Positions 38,401 to 45,000 of a DNA stretch of 64,000 nucleotides are shown piece by piece. A program made the translations under genes and the position numbers. Every line of letters starts with the position of its first letter. Positions within the stretch are counted from its first letter, which is position 1. The notes under the pieces are model-generated. The model saw only the letters and a list, made by a program, of their open reading frames with translations. It was not told where the DNA came from and did no database searches. This DNA comes from an uncultured Coriobacteriaceae bacterium (lineage in GTDB: Bacteria > Actinomycetota > Coriobacteriia > Coriobacteriales > Atopobiaceae), in assembly GCA_902786015.1 (NCBI GenBank), contig CADAAU010000003.1:62001-126000 (forward strand). The letters run 5' to 3'.

Positions 38401-41400
38401 GGCGACTGCGGAGGTCAAGAACGACCGCGAATTCGTGAAGGCATCGGTGCTCAAGGTTTGGAACGAAGAGGCCAACGCATACGTCAACACTAAGAGTGTC
38501 AAGCCAAGCGCGCTGGACGTTGTCCTCAAGCGCAATGATGACAGTACGAAGGCATATAAGACGGTAACGCTCAACGAAGCGAACAATTGGACAGCCGAGC
38601 TGACCAACCTACCCAAGTTCGATGACGATGGCAATGAGTATATCTACACATGGGGAGAGGTCGACCAGGAGGGTTGGACGCTATCGCAAAATCGTGGATA
38701 CACAAGGGGAGGCGCTGCTGTCGAACTTGAAAACAGCAACGAAGCGCACACTGATGGAATCCTCACCACGCTTACCAACAACGTTAAAGTCGGCTCTCTC
38801 AAGGTCACCAAGCACGTGGACGGCGCCGAGCTCTCCGACGCCGAGAGGGAGGCCATCACCTTCACCGTGACGGATGAGAACAAGGTCCAGATCGCGACGG
38901 CCAAGCTCTCCGAGTTCAAGACGGCCGAGGGCGATACCGATCCCTCATGGACCATCACCGGGCTGCCGGAGGGCGAATACACCGTCACCGAGTCCGGTGC
39001 CAACCGCGGCGAGCATTGGACCATCACCACGACCTACAGCGTGGAGACAGGCAAGGTCAAGGTCGTCACGGACCAGACCGCAAACGTCCTAGTCACCAAC
39101 ACCTACCGCGGTTCGCTCAACATCACCAAGAACGTGACGAGCGCAGGCAAGTCCACCACAGGTACCGATGCCGACGGCACGTACAAGTTCGACGTGACCG
39201 GACCCGAGAACTACAAGAACACGGTCGAGCTCGAGGTCAAGAACGGCAAGGCGGCAACGACTACGCTTAAAGACCTCGTGCCGGGCACCTACACCGTCAC
39301 CGAGCAGACGCCTTCCAATGGCACGTATCTGGTGTCGCCCAACGGCGTGCAGGTTGAGGTGATGCCCGAAGGCAGCGCCACGGCGCCCACAGCCACCTTC
39401 ACCAATAATAAGCCCGACAAACCTTCCTTTGACAAGAAGATCAAGGACACCAACGACACCACCGGCACGACTAGCGGCTGGCAGGACAGCGCCGACTACG
39501 ACATCGGCGACGCCGTGCAGTACAAACTTACGGCCACGCTGGCGAGCGACGTCACGGCCTACAAGAAGTACCACGTCACCTTCACGGACAAGATGGAGGA
39601 CTCGCTCACCTACAACAAGGACGCGCAGATCACCGTGACCGGCGCCGACGGCAAGGCCATCGACCCGGGCGCCTACACCGTGGACAAAGTCGCCGAGAAC
39701 GCGCACGACTTCGCCTACAAGATCAGCTGGGCCGGCGAGCAGGGCGCGACCATCGCCGACGCCAACCTCAACGGCGCCAAGGTCGAGGTCCTCTTCACTG
39801 CGAAGCTCAACGACAACGCCAAGCTCGGCAAGGAGGGCAACGTCAACGACTGCAAGCTCGCCTACAGCAGCAACCCGCAGTCCGCCGACGACAGGGACGA
39901 GGGCGAGCTGCCCTGGGACTACGTGATCGCCTTCACCTACAAGCTCGACGTGAGCAAGATCGACCCAGAGGCCAAGCCACTCACCGGAGCCGAGTTCAAG
40001 CTCGAGAAGAGGCTCGCCGACAACACCTACAAGGAGGTCGCGCTCACCACGGCCGGCAACGTCTTCACGGGAGTCGGCCTCGACGACGGAACCTACAGGC
40101 TTACCGAGACCAAGGCGCCCAACGGCTACAAGGCGATCGCCCCGATCGAGTTCGAGGTCACGGCCGACCACAACGACGCGTGGACCCACACCTCCAAGGC
40201 GGCCGAGGACCCGGTGTTCGACAACGACGGCAAGGCGGACAGCGGGCGCCTGAATGTCCTCACCAAGCTCACGGGCAAGGAGGAGACCGGCGCCCTCACG
40301 CTCGCGGCCGACGGCCAACTCGCCGGACTCGCCGGCACCGTGAAGAACACGCCGCCCGACAAGCCCTCCTTCGAAAAGAAGATCAGGGACACCAACGACA
40401 CCACCGGCACGACTAGCGGCTGGCAGGACAGCGCCGACTACGACATCGGCGACGCCGTGCCGTACAAGCTCACGGCCACGCTCGCGAGCGACGTCACGGC
40501 CTACAAGAAGTACCACGTCACCTTCACCGACAAGATGGAGGACTCGCTCACCTACAACAAGGATGCCGCCGCCACCGTGACCGGCGCCGACGGCGAGGTC
40601 ATCGACCCGAGCAACTACACCGTGGAGAAGGTCGCCGAGAACGAGCACGAATTCGCCTACAAGGTCTCTTGGACAGGCGTCGACAACGGCCTCATCTCCG
40701 ACGCGACCCTCAACGGCGCCAGGGTCGAGGTGCTCTTCTCCGCGACGCTCAACGACAAGGCCAACCTCGGCAAGCGGGGCAACGCCAACGCCTGCAAGCT
40801 CGCCTACTCCAGCAACCCGCAGTCCGCCGACGACTCCGACGAGGGCGAGCTGCCGTGGGACTACGTGATCGCCTTCACCTACCAGCTCGACATCAACAAG
40901 GTCGACTCCGAGGGCAAGCCGCTCACCGGCGCCGAGTTCTCGCTCGAGAAGCTCGTCAAGGGCGCGATGGATGCCGACGACAAGTACGAGGCCGTCAAGA
41001 CAATCGCTAACGGCGGCGGCGACAGCAAGAACGTCTTCACGGCGACAGGTCTCGACGACGGCACTTACCGGCTCACGGAGACGAAGGCGCCCGAAGGCTA
41101 CGTCGCTGCCTCGCCCGTGACCTTTACCGTGACGGCCGATCACAACGTGGTGTGGGACTACACCTCCGACGCCGCATCAGATCCAGCCTTCTCGCCCGAT
41201 GGACGCGCCGACATCCTCAACGGCCTCACCGGCGAGCTGACTGACGGCAAGCTCAAGATCGCGGACGGCGAGACGCTCAAGACTCTCGAGGTCGGCAGCA
41301 AGACCGACTGGGTCGGCACGGAAAGCCTCGCGGCCTACGTCGAGAACACGCCCGGCGCGACGCCGGTCAAGGGCGCGATTCAGGTCAAGAAGACCGTCGT

Positions 41401-41875
41401 CAGCACGCGCGGCGAGGACAAGGAGCGCGAGTACGACTTCAAGGTCACGCTCTACTACAACGAGAAGGACCAGTCGGACGGCAACATCGCGACGGCCGTC
41501 AACGGCAAGTACGGTGACCTGGAGTTCAAGGACGGCGTCGCCACCTTCACCCTCAAGCACAACGAGACGAAGAAGGCGACCGACCTGCCCGTCGACGAGT
41601 ATCCGGAGCTCGCGTGGGGCGCCGAGGAGACCGACTCAAAGGGCCTCACGCCGTCCGGTGGCCTCGAGAGGACGCTCCTCGACGGGACCAAGTCCAGGAC
41701 CTTCACCAACACCTACACCGCGCCGAAGGACTCGGCGTCCTCGGCCACCTCGTCCAAGACCAGCACGCCCAAGACGAGCGACGACACGAACTTCGTGCCC
41801 GCTGCGGTCATCGCCGTCGCCGGTGCCGCGATCGTGGCAGGCGGCATCGTCTACCGCAAGCGCAAGAACCAGTAG
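23432..41875 (+). CDS. Giant secreted, cell-wall-anchored adhesin with >20 Cna-B/SpaA-like repeats
   Basis: One uninterrupted 6147-residue frame, started by ATG with GGAGG 6-10 nt upstream. Order of parts: signal peptide (~1-38); acidic Ser/Thr/Glu-rich linker and two β-rich domains with an EEKKDEKKEEKKEE spacer (~40-590); adhesin/SdrG-like β-domains (~600-1550) and a SpaA-like fold (~1550-1880); about 22 tandem modules of ~100-230 residues, each starting GxLxVxK and ending xFTNTR/S (~1884-5003); a classical Cna-B domain (KVWNEEANAY, ~5003-5120); two short modules; two fimbrial isopeptide plus SpaA units (~5327-5978); one more module; sorting signal. The C-terminus is TPKTSD, a hydrophobic helix and RKRKNQ, a variant LPXTG signal with Ser for Gly and Thr for Leu. 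No sortase gene is in the window. The middle third is AT-richer than both ends. Probably adhesion or surface display; the ligand is unknown. Confidence 0.9.
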   Translation: MRNRKEWWHPHGPLARALSVVVSVSMVLSLVPSQGVAEARSEIAEATQSASSETTPSESTDGQAANTEQSNDVARTVNNGTEGQRSEQQAEPTANEQPAEMPAVPEDSKPTEPEQTRGTAEQTPAEQNAPPTSSNLAEFITGAELEDVDVDDGRAQLVEGAVYTVRLSFAERAEKQFAVDQEATFALPRQFVPAADQPRANEPTFLRYNDEAGAEQSIEIAPNAWRIDGHTVRLSWNVNDGDRERLASVQNGSLSIWVAGTFALGSETVTFGKNERSEDVNVDVYVAPKPEEKKDEKKEEKKEETSKPSDDSVQNAEEKPEAGEDKAEQSAGEGQTSQKKPKQSKTEYSYEDRDVRVVATLDDAAAIPDDATLRVAPVAEGSADYESYMAALNAKSDGAHDAQNTMIYDVSFVKDGEEVQPASGSVQVKFNFKNDQLADELDAQKRSHIDVTHLPIVNGAPKAEELDANVSVASETAEFTTPGFSAFAFSFTVDFTLGGYVYKMPGMESVLLSTLFTALGISDSVANVAKVDFSNPELVDVQQDGNNWKLTSKQSFTTPEKLTVTMDTGNKYEIDVTDPPAVEPEPTTQPTMGTQGVPIGAQSDVGLSQNATSVSISAPEKADGTYVMTEGDTYNISLSFAQNANGIQFPNDDSDMYYTLPAGLNVATTNPADFNIKITDSNGDVYVLTNNKYQIIEEGNAKKLKVNFNTYGGEAWGKLKASNNARFSVSYEGVYDGQTTKINFPGIGEKTVEINNENSVTASKTANINLETKKVSYTVTITSKGKSTNVRIVDEITTSSNGVLNLTRNDDAGRTLKYTVTSSTGQSVECKPTENGDNSGNKFDYTIPLMKNNEIVTFSYEADIDTSRMPTGQVAYGTNEVKVSSESKPTPVTSNTRTTIDYRPKTKKDGMILGEDGKTFHCTYTFNTDALVNGGKHTLTDNLNSQYLTLEGTTGITVTAYKKDGSPVTNREKITIGWDATNAAGTAKMNSNTEFEFTTPDDNEAYKYVVEYDVKVIDTDGQTEPIEVENTVTPDIGEPSTGKGTWIPQEEDQFILKKTVDSINYSNPATVDWTTTIHVPAEGLTEGKAVLTDYLPGGVWVAGQNSAQYDTLATTTDTSKGTTATNNIRYLLSVTGLQNDDTYDLVIDDTNHTATVNFYTDSIKTTKGLTGKAGGYWVTVKYTTQVNAAWLAATPTNSSLESHNNKINMNGHDEYATAKVTGVRVDKNAEVAAPRYVEKTNPDGSKTTVELPVYKYTLTLKNVTSADNEIIDLFDRNILEPFMAVGGATVEGFSSDYFAWYAISTDAYQRVGQPVGYEDYSETDQQSGKTVQGIKIKTNADSMPTDPSSPTGYPSTVQIVYYLTVKDEAALKTLQARAVADGGTTSVNNTAKWGTSVDPADVTYKYKGVTKEMLTNVGELSKTDEDIYAAFKVTLNPAGATINSGGAYDATDSVENLSILQTSIKITDGDGNPDPKGKDFGITYDMTGDNIVFHNVPDGKTIVVTYRARVKFSTIGKPGQTVDVNFKNDIDMLEYEDHVTNTAHRKNTGEGAADIYSVNLLKYETDNMSKKLNGAKFQLFYGRPATQAEKDAANAAGKTKDSALTIGYVLDESRPVTGNNGEVILTTSSDHDIDGDGVNDEGVIVVEGDQDKDGWSIQANTYYFLKEIEPPAEHKLLDYNPAFRVSDDGTTDYDRYIYHSGDTLTAKDSPGTYRDVQKYWAQGYTPPEGTTVTVKLQQRFLTWDATNSEWAVKNENAGWSDEILDADGTHYIQNAQGAIGNSSPSGGVTMVLNAGNNWTGRFESLPVYVATSHDGFVAKDGDLRAEYQIKEVSIDHDGDGTRSPISVDQTTTTDAKSGDSTSFHWSYNSAGRGLTVTNQPKQGSLKVKKAVTVNGNSTTGTMADGTYVFNITGKNHTNASVKKTVEIEIKNGVVINATVDDEAADIKEGFAEVKNLTPGAYKVEEDTSHNKAGMTLTTTNPVIVTVTAGKSGDSVEAGKASFINNLDYGGLQITKRVTQNDSTTLSDRAKSKLAGKYDFSVYTDSECKYIAKDLDGKECTGSITIKSDGTAESTLTFDKLPASEGGKNYYLKETGSNNGIALDSTVHTINVKRGHITSDETCTVTNTYDTGSLKIKKNVKVNGKDAASTNDFGTQDSCDGIYTFEIWRDAYGSGGRVGQVKIYFEHGVATQKKVDGQDYPCYEWVDERTTGSSGSNVLTWHATNVQDGAVQINDLEPGNYVIHENIGKLPAGMSLLGNNDQPVSVSAGNSSAIQTAEFTNNREEYGELNLSKKVISNSPSETNKVQFTFTVKVYKTDSFTDENIDTSVNGNYGDMVFNNGVAVVAIKNNQNASTGNTLPTGLYYQITEANATNFTLTGITGGTSQDITNKTDNGVISKTKSDVEFTNSLVEGNLIVKKRVVSNTTNSALKAADESKQFDFTVTLTSSTLTGTYGAKNPDGTFVNPDETVTFSNGVATFKLKNGEKKNAVGLPAGMPYVVQETSAEGFTTTWEDNTSNSIAVDTNDDEITATNTREFGGVKVSKEIISSATGDNTNFTFTVTLSDESITGTFGDMTFTKGVATVVVPGGSSKSTGNTLPAGITYTITEQSVNGYTLTGVTGKDTGKIEPNVINEAKFTNRKDDGGLLINKRVNSASNEDKDLYFPFRVTLYENSARTIVWNKTGKVNDSDDISYTNGVAYVFLKHDQQAISTGIPSDYGYKVEEINKSTVTGTDLSALQTAVNNDSNVTWENVADFNRYSTVVQNGATGTTSFGTIQSGTISMATSSARYTNSHVNGSLSVSKKLISDAVADKNQEFNFTVKVYKSSTIADENVDTSINGIFGGMTFNNGVANVKIKGGSTVTTGNTLPVGLYYQVTEDKATPAGFNLTGITKTVGTTKTNASAAEVGAGAITGEVVQSQASTIDFTNKRDLGSLKVSKQLISAATADANQKFNFTVTLLDTSINGSKAADGSDFGATFANGTAHLEITGTGDVTISNLPVGVGYVVTEDSAPGFTLTGVTVNGTSIYTNENGNATGTSMARGQISATQSTVAFTNSRDLGEIVLTKQVISDAEADQNTEFELTLTMYKDGRLENNNIDGAINNEKTGDVYTTYPVVGITSNDAPLAFVNGTCTVTLDKSNNWTASAKNLPTGLYYKVTETKMNGGTSLQEGTITANGWTLTDVTGTGSELKNASGQLYGRTGSISSTRATANFANTRDRGKLTVNKRLISNKTADKDQTFNFSVKLYKSYTDANDNEIDTTIDGTYSGIKFTDGKSVTPIILKGGESKTIDDLPQGIFYTVEEATATGFTLTGVTVNSDKNADGTAEGYGGDTTNRIGDGVIASTESTVAFENTRDKGGFSFNKVVTPDPNTANPGQVFTFSIQLSGVNAAAINGSGFGTYKETSQSGVSNIPWVNGSATIKLKDTGFATVENLPIGVTYTVTEMAVNGFTTMTNQVDEATSPYGNCGQNLSTPDDGGPSAVTSTFVRGVVTQDVDSTYGYVGPTFTNNHDEGGLVVKKIVSSDYAPDKDEEYTFRVQLSDKTVSTVNTATDTTYKTGSNYAVVNNGDAVIPFVRGVATFKLTDGRQASITGLPAGTTYSVTETSVEGIETTWTDVVSTDNGANSATKRVGTEGKGTIVANEVATTTATNTRMLGKLDITQTVISHSADDKNTEYAFKVSFYSDKDLKAPTSVRVKYTIDYGLVVLYANQTAFRLSDGEVAHFIELPQGIYYKVEETGKYVNNSTEMAIDKGMTTSTKLGQGRTDSGKIDKFTTSHFTNTRIEGGLFVYKNVKSHIDGDDKRKFDFTVALYTDAACTKLATNVTGTYGEGANAMTFNRGIATFSLASGESAFASNLPAGYYFKAVEGTLNSETANADFTPSVSGVPAGKVNALTDSGSIQYVAGYQSNGTPITAEFNYAAYAGATGMIVSKDNRNVTITNTRKAGNLKVEKVLPAGKEASSDEFFFTVELADSTINGTYGDMVFNKGVATFTLKQGQAKSTAEYDVSDTSHQHPIGTLPVGLQYRVTESNASGYSTTWTSTTWANKSITGGSAEDENGDVFRYQYNTQWKSEAENGRGGLEGFDLYTISSETKTITWTDKNGKEHTYTVTNPAYKEGDGDLTKSWTKGNHATEWAWREDGKDGEPVYTGEVLKNAVTDGHEDVVIFTNSEETGSLTIYKRTDSGLVLDKEKSFHYHVQLLDTVPQAVYGEMYFDENGVGYTVRDGGKGDEGFDLCAGQYLTASGLPKGTRYQVSEDPDPDYVQSPQAVYGVVGYGSGGENEIISDQSLASQFSDKEIPDFRSVSWYTNTRKTGELRVAKVVDSPLQTDIEAPYEFLIQLSDKKYDGRFAEIEYQQMKDDNGNPVYDDITGEPVMEQKFVGDLKSYKFENGRLSITLKGGEFASFYNTSPAVNSEWRPAAGEHALVPVNDAQTEMDYTKALPHGLNYEVTETKDNGLVASWVGNTGAIDETTMAVATCTNKREGGNLTVSKTLISDAAADKNQDFNFNVELFRDEACTEPLSIAGSYGGMIFTTTDDNGATHGSRAIVSLKGGASATATGLPVGTYYKVTEANADDFELTGITVNGTRNATATEAKGVISATASSVEFENTRKTGVLRITNNVRYLHATNLTDEDRNREFKFTVILSDSSINNTYPVYKADGSTAEDKALVFQNGRATVSLKMGEYASADGLPTGIGYTVSEDKMSYYSLGMTSEAIEPITTEVSTKTLVNTHSVGSLGIFKAFQMADGDKSYENETFNFTVTLYNTDPSSGNASVATGITSNAQNNYGGMTFNQGVAHVSLTKNNDDGNGIWTVAANNLPDGLWYKVTEDMTEEQKFNYKLTGESGQVGEISTALLPVNFTNSRIYRGGLRVTKTIKNPVDNDNDKSFKVKVTLFTDNTYQTAATDVNGKFGVCAAGDQELDFNGGVAEVTLKNGQFASAKNLLAGLGYTVEEVTDANTAIFTPTYSYKIQGSDTEITDQAQRVISKDTMATAEVKNDREFVKASVLKVWNEEANAYVNTKSVKPSALDVVLKRNDDSTKAYKTVTLNEANNWTAELTNLPKFDDDGNEYIYTWGEVDQEGWTLSQNRGYTRGGAAVELENSNEAHTDGILTTLTNNVKVGSLKVTKHVDGAELSDAEREAITFTVTDENKVQIATAKLSEFKTAEGDTDPSWTITGLPEGEYTVTESGANRGEHWTITTTYSVETGKVKVVTDQTANVLVTNTYRGSLNITKNVTSAGKSTTGTDADGTYKFDVTGPENYKNTVELEVKNGKAATTTLKDLVPGTYTVTEQTPSNGTYLVSPNGVQVEVMPEGSATAPTATFTNNKPDKPSFDKKIKDTNDTTGTTSGWQDSADYDIGDAVQYKLTATLASDVTAYKKYHVTFTDKMEDSLTYNKDAQITVTGADGKAIDPGAYTVDKVAENAHDFAYKISWAGEQGATIADANLNGAKVEVLFTAKLNDNAKLGKEGNVNDCKLAYSSNPQSADDRDEGELPWDYVIAFTYKLDVSKIDPEAKPLTGAEFKLEKRLADNTYKEVALTTAGNVFTGVGLDDGTYRLTETKAPNGYKAIAPIEFEVTADHNDAWTHTSKAAEDPVFDNDGKADSGRLNVLTKLTGKEETGALTLAADGQLAGLAGTVKNTPPDKPSFEKKIRDTNDTTGTTSGWQDSADYDIGDAVPYKLTATLASDVTAYKKYHVTFTDKMEDSLTYNKDAAATVTGADGEVIDPSNYTVEKVAENEHEFAYKVSWTGVDNGLISDATLNGARVEVLFSATLNDKANLGKRGNANACKLAYSSNPQSADDSDEGELPWDYVIAFTYQLDINKVDSEGKPLTGAEFSLEKLVKGAMDADDKYEAVKTIANGGGDSKNVFTATGLDDGTYRLTETKAPEGYVAASPVTFTVTADHNVVWDYTSDAASDPAFSPDGRADILNGLTGELTDGKLKIADGETLKTLEVGSKTDWVGTESLAAYVENTPGATPVKGAIQVKKTVVSTRGEDKEREYDFKVTLYYNEKDQSDGNIATAVNGKYGDLEFKDGVATFTLKHNETKKATDLPVDEYPELAWGAEETDSKGLTPSGGLERTLLDGTKSRTFTNTYTAPKDSASSATSSKTSTPKTSDDTNFVPAAVIAVAGAAIVAGGIVYRKRKNQ
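29083..38440 (+). repeat. About 22 tandem β-sandwich modules inside the giant adhesin
   Basis: Module starts can be placed near 29083, 29455, 29817, 30285, 30660, 31037, 31350, 31812, 32220, 32606, 33085, 33500, 33963, 34388, 34778, 35261, 35945, 36365, 36878, 37267, 37630 and 38030. The shared pattern is G-x-L-x-V-x-K, then F-x-F-T-V-x-L, Y-G-D/G-M-x-F-x-N-G-V-A, L-P-x-G-x-x-Y-x-V-T-E and F-T-N-T-R. The Lys of the first strand, the Glu of VTE and the Asn of TNT are positioned like an intramolecular isopeptide triad. Several modules recur closely, for example those starting at 31812 and 36878 (VSKxLISDAxADKNQxFNF). Confidence 0.85.
39412..41350 (+). repeat. Two direct, near-identical ~942-bp units near the 3' end of the giant gene
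   Basis: Each unit encodes PDKPSF(D/E)KKI(K/R)DTNDTTG, a pilin-type isopeptide domain and a SpaA-like domain ending in TNTP-like linkers. The first half is almost identical at DNA level: GACACCAACGACACC occurs at 39446 and 40388, an offset of 942 bp (314 codons). The SpaA halves are more diverged. Such a pair can recombine and change the protein's length without shifting the frame. Confidence 0.85.
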
Positions 41876-41896
41876 TTCGCAAGCGCACATAACGCC

Positions 41897-41936
41897 CAGA
41901 ACCCCCTCAGGCCCAGCCCGAGGGGGTTCTGCTTTT
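41897..41936 (+). terminator. Rho-independent terminator after the giant gene
   Basis: Perfect 12-bp stem CAGAACCCCCTC (41897-41908) / GAGGGGGTTCTG (41920-41931), 11-nt loop, then CTTTT, 21 nt after the stop. Confidence 0.88.
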
Positions 41937-42012
41937 CCAAGGTAGCCCGCCTCTCTAGCGTCCATTCCGGCTTTATGCCATAATGTATATATCCCCGTTG
42001 ATAGGAATAATT

Positions 42013-45000
42013 ATGAATGCGCGTCGCTGGTACCAGCTCTTTTCGTTGATGCCTTGCGTGCTGTTGGCCCTGTTTGTCTTGGCTCCGGTTCAAGTGGCGC
42101 ACGCGGACGGCGAATACGTGCCCGGTGAGGTTGTGGTCGTGTATGAGGAAGAAGTCCCCACGGCAAAGACCGAGCAAGACATCCAAAAGCTCGGATACGA
42201 GGTAGAAGAGCAGGTCACGGAACCCGTTGCCGAGAAGGCAGCCGTTGCGGAAGTGCCCAAAAACACCAGTGTGGAAGAGGCTGTCGTCGAACTCGAGTCG
42301 CTCGACGGCGTCGCCCTCGCGCAACCCAACTACATATATCATCTGGTAGACCCTGCGAGTGAAGTCGACGATCAAGACACCATCACAAACGATACGTACC
42401 AAAAGAGGGAATTGCTGCAAAACCTCAAGCTGGCAAGCCTCCACCAGGCATGGGACCTCGCAAAAACAAACAAATCTGTCTCAGTGGTCGTCATCGACAC
42501 CGGCTGCTACCTCAACCATGAGGACCTGCGCAACAACGTGGACTGGAATCATGCGTGGGACTTTGTTTCCACGAAGAATGCAGAGGGAGTCAGCCTTACC
42601 TCGGCTATGGGCAGCAACTCCTCAGACGTGGGAGACTTCAACGGACATGGCACGCACGTGTGTGGTGTCGTGGCGGCCGAGGCGAACAACAGCGTGGGAA
42701 TCGCGGGCGTATCGTATAACGCGAACATCATACCCATGCGCGTGTTGGACGAGAGCGGAAACGGCACCACAACCTCGGTGATTCGTGCGCTCAACAAGGC
42801 GTTAGCGCTCAAGCACGACGGCGTAAACGTCCGCGTGGTCAACATGAGCCTTGGTGGCGAGGGGACCGACGAGGCACTGTGCAGGCTCATTGGCACCCTT
42901 GCTGATGAGGGCATTCTGTGTGTGTGCGCGGCTGGCAACGAAAGCTCTGCCGGGCCAGAGATTCCTGCCGACGCGCCGGACGCGATCTCGGTCATGGCCG
43001 TGGACAAGGACAACAAGCATACCTACTACACGAACTACAAAGAGGGTTCAAACATCAACACGGGCAAGACCATAAGTGCCATGGGAGGCGGGGGTAGCAA
43101 CAACCCTGACTATGTTTGGTCTTCTTACAAAGGTGGCGAAAGCGCCTATGCCGGTTTGATTGGCACCTCGCAGGCAACTCCCGTGGTTGCGGGCACTGCT
43201 GCGCTCGTCTTTGCAGCCAACCCCAGTCTCTCGGCCCGCGAAGTGCGCGAGATCCTCATGTCTACGGCCGACCCCATAAACGGCAATTCCAACTACTCGT
43301 ACAAGGATGGCGCAAGCTCGGGATCGGTGAACGCATACAAAGCGGTTGCGGCAGCTCAGAATCTCGCTGTTGACGACGTTTCCATTCCGCAGGCGGAACA
43401 GTTGACCTACACCGGTACGGAGCAGGCAGGCGTTGTGTCGAACGATGCCTACGAGCTGCAAACTATTGATCTGGCCTCGCGCGAGGAAGCGATTGAGCTG
43501 TCTGACTTCTCTGAGGTTCCCAGCGAGCAGATTCGCGACGGCGCGCGCGCCACGGACGTTGGCGTCTACCAAACGGTCGTCCAGCTCAAGTCTGGTTACA
43601 TGTGGGAGGACAACACGTCTCAGGACAAGAGCGTCGTGTGGGAAATCACGCCGGCTCCGCTCACGGCTACCTACAAGGACGTAGTGCTGCTCGTAGGCGA
43701 TACGGTGCCCACTGACGTTGAGGTCACTGGCTTCGTGAACGACGAGACGACACAGACCGCAGCCGGATACCTAGCGCCTGATCTCGACCTTGGTGGAGCG
43801 GCCGACACCGACGGAAAGGCGATTCTTCCGGAAGGCGAGGAGGAGCACGAATACGCGGTCCAGCTTACGGGCGGCTCGGCAGACAACTACGAATTCCAAA
43901 CCTATGCACAGGGGACGGTTAAAGTCGCACGCAAGCTACGAGTTGAGGTTCCCCAAGCGCAAGATTTGGACTACAACGGAAAGAACCAGATGGGCGTTCC
44001 CACGGGCAAAGACTACGAGCTCGTTGGCGGCGAACAAAAGAATGCCGGCACGTATACGACCACCGTCCGGCTCAAAGACTCCGAGCGGCAAGAGTGGACC
44101 GACGGGACCACGGCAGACAAGACCATATCGTGGACGATCCAAAAAGCGCCCTTGGAAGTGCGCTACAACGGTGGCAAGGTCCTGCTCAACACGGCCGTTA
44201 AGGACATCCCCACGGGCATGACCGTTACGGGTTTTGTGAACGGCGAGACCGAGAAGACTCTGCAGGGTTTCGCCTATCCCGGACTTGTGCAGATAACGCT
44301 CGCGGGCTCGTCGGTCCTTGCAGAAGGCGATTCGCTCCAGAGCGCAGACCTCGAGGCGAGCGGCGTGACCGGAGTGGTTGCCATCGACAACAACGTTACG
44401 AGCACCGTGGGCGTAAAGTACCTGATGCCTGCGGTGGTGGGAATCGAGGTCGCGGGTGTCTCCAAGGGCGACCCCACCGCGAACTACAAGTTCAAGACCG
44501 GCTGGTCCGGCGAGCTCACGGTATATGGCAAGGCCACCGTGCCCACGGTTGCCAACAAGGCGTATAACGGCAGCGACCAAAAGGGCGTGACTGGCGGAGC
44601 GCACTGCAAGGTTACGGGCACGACCTCGGCCAAGAACGTGGGCACCTATACGGCGACGGCTACGGTCGAGAAGTACTACATCTGGCCCAACAAGACGCCC
44701 AACGACACCCAAGAGCAGCGTAAGCTCACGTGGAAGATCACGGCTGCCAACATGTCGGGCGCGAGCATATCGGGCGTTGGTGCGGCCACATACACGGGCA
44801 AGGCAATAGCCCCCTCTCCCACGGTCAAGCTCGGCTCCGTCACCCTCAAGAAGGATGCCGACTACACCGTCTCGTACGCCAACAACGTCAACGCCGGAAC
44901 AGCTACCGTCACCGTCAAGGGCAAGGGCAACTACACGGGCTCCAAGTCCGTTATGTTCAAGATAAACCCGGCTTCCATTACAGGCATAGCGGGCATCGGC

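Noticed and set aside
29083..38440. Frameshifts or separate genes within the giant repeat region
   Set aside because: The plus frame is continuous through all module junctions, with the FTNTR-to-GxLxVxK pattern preserved each time.
39089..41143. 684-residue open frame on the minus strand inside the giant adhesin gene
   Set aside because: It is an antisense shadow of very GC-rich, repeat-coding DNA; Val/Gly/Leu/Arg-rich composition with no domain or start signal.
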